Positions 63,520 to 64,000 of a DNA stretch of 64,000 nucleotides are shown here, one piece after another (position 1 is the first letter of the stretch; every line of letters begins with the position of its first letter). Source of the stretch: Azorinus chamasolen (taxonomy: Eukaryota; Mollusca; Bivalvia; Cardiida; Solecurtidae). Location of the stretch: contig OY755241.1 in the NCBI GenBank assembly GCA_963576725.1, positions 58,339,071-58,403,070 of the forward strand. Reading direction: 5' to 3'. Below the pieces are notes generated by a model. That model was not told where the DNA came from and searched no databases. It saw nothing but the letters and a program-made list of their open reading frames with translations. A program made the position numbers and the translations under genes.

Positions 63520-63585
63520 CAATGCATCAACCACCAGGACTATATGACCTACTTTGTCGCCGACAGAGCTCACTCACCTTACCTA
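63520..63585 (+). repeat. Retroelement tail remnant
   Basis: GGACTATATGACCTACTTTG, CGCCGACAG and CTCACTCACCTTACC resemble the LINE/SINE tails in this window. No target duplication was found. Confidence 0.5.
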
Positions 63586-63671
63586 AATCGATGTCCGCCA
63601 TCTCTAGTAACTTAATGCGTACTTATCTTGTAGGAGGATGTAATGATTCAAGTTATTGAGTCAGTAGTTCA

Positions 63672-63899
63672 TTAACCCATTACCTCATAAGCTATTTTTA
63701 GATTCAATCTCTTTGTATAAATCTACCGAAAAGGAGCAGTATCTAGAGAAAAGGCATTTGTTTGAATTTTGTAGTTTGAAACCATTGTGATAAAGAGAGC
63801 ATTTGCTCCTATAGAATCAATGCTCTTTTTATCACAATGGTTTCACAAAGTGATTTTTACAGAGTCGTCAAAATTCGTCAATATAAAGGAATGGGTTAA
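63672..63899 (+). mobile_element. MITE-D, complete copy
   Basis: TTAACCCATTACCTCATAAG to AAAGGAATGGGTTAA. Palindrome ACCATTGTGATAAAGAGAGC, ATTTGCTCCTATAGAATCAA, TGCTCTTTTTATCACAATGG. The right TTAA (63896-63899) is followed directly by ACCTTTACTCCATGG. Confidence 0.75.
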
Positions 63900-64000
63900 A
63901 CCTTTACTCCATGGATATTCATGGCAGAAATAGTGTCGACCATAACTATTACATTAGTTAGAATAATTATATTAATAGCACATGAACCCAGTTTTTTTTT
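63896..64000 (+). mobile_element. MITE-B-related element start at window edge
   Basis: TTAAACCTTTACTCCATGGA with TATTCATGGCAG, as in 29694-29902, running off the window. It shares its TTAA with the preceding MITE-D. Confidence 0.45.

Noticed and set aside
9649..63899. CRISPR array or bacterial operon
   Set aside because: The tandem units have no unique spacers, and there are no prokaryotic genes or ribosome-binding sites. The content is eukaryotic transposons.

Overview
This window looks like intergenic DNA from a metazoan nuclear genome, most probably a bivalve mollusc. The evidence is AT-rich sequence, spliced-gene signals on a transposon, animal transposon families only (Nimb/I and CR1-like LINEs, BEL/Pao, Penelope-like, mariner, Harbinger, P-like, Mutator-like), and many elements with a minisatellite core of the pearl/Helentron-associated kind known from bivalves. 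The species assignment is inference. No conserved host gene was recognised.

Layout. 0.8-5 kb: a CR1-like LINE split by about 2 kb of minisatellite elements. 5.6-9.5 kb: a small hairpin element, a decayed Mutator-like transposase, a hammerhead-ribozyme-like motif and a 240-bp tandem array. 9.6-19.7 kb: several minisatellite-core elements, one interrupted by a YLDD-type reverse transcriptase fragment, plus a 290-bp inverted repeat and a 580-bp tandem duplication. 19.7-23.4 kb: MITE fragments. 23.6-26.6 kb: a mosaic of P-element-like transposase and Penelope-like RT, holding a deleted LTR retrotransposon with an intact target duplication. 27.4-31.5 kb: a 3.8-kb Harbinger-like element carrying a three-exon Myb/SANT-like gene. 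32-36.3 kb: MITEs, a Tc1/IS630-like transposase relic and a deleted BEL/Pao provirus. 38.5-48 kb: a full-length Nimb/I-type LINE with ORF1 and ORF2 between the arms of a 525-bp inverted repeat. 48-64 kb: a dense field of MITEs.

The most notable pattern is in the MITEs. At least four families differ in their termini and target sites: TTAA with CCCTT ends (piggyBac-like), and TA with CAGTRAAACC ends (pogo/Tigger-like). Yet they share one plan, an inner long palindrome whose exact centre is GCTCC-N4-GGAGC, often GCTCCTATAGGAGC. Several copies are half-elements that stop at this centre. One (52531-52753) is a clean chimera of a left half from one family and a right half from another, joined at the centre. 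Two adjacent pairs of elements share a single TTAA. This points to palindrome-centred breakage, recombination or module exchange among otherwise unrelated MITEs.

The LINE ends in a short conserved tail plus (CATT)n. Two minimal inserts of 77 and 89 bp, essentially only a related tail, are flanked by perfect 12-bp duplications, so the tail seems to be enough for retrotransposition by such machinery. Coordinates of degenerate repeats are approximate to about 10 bases.
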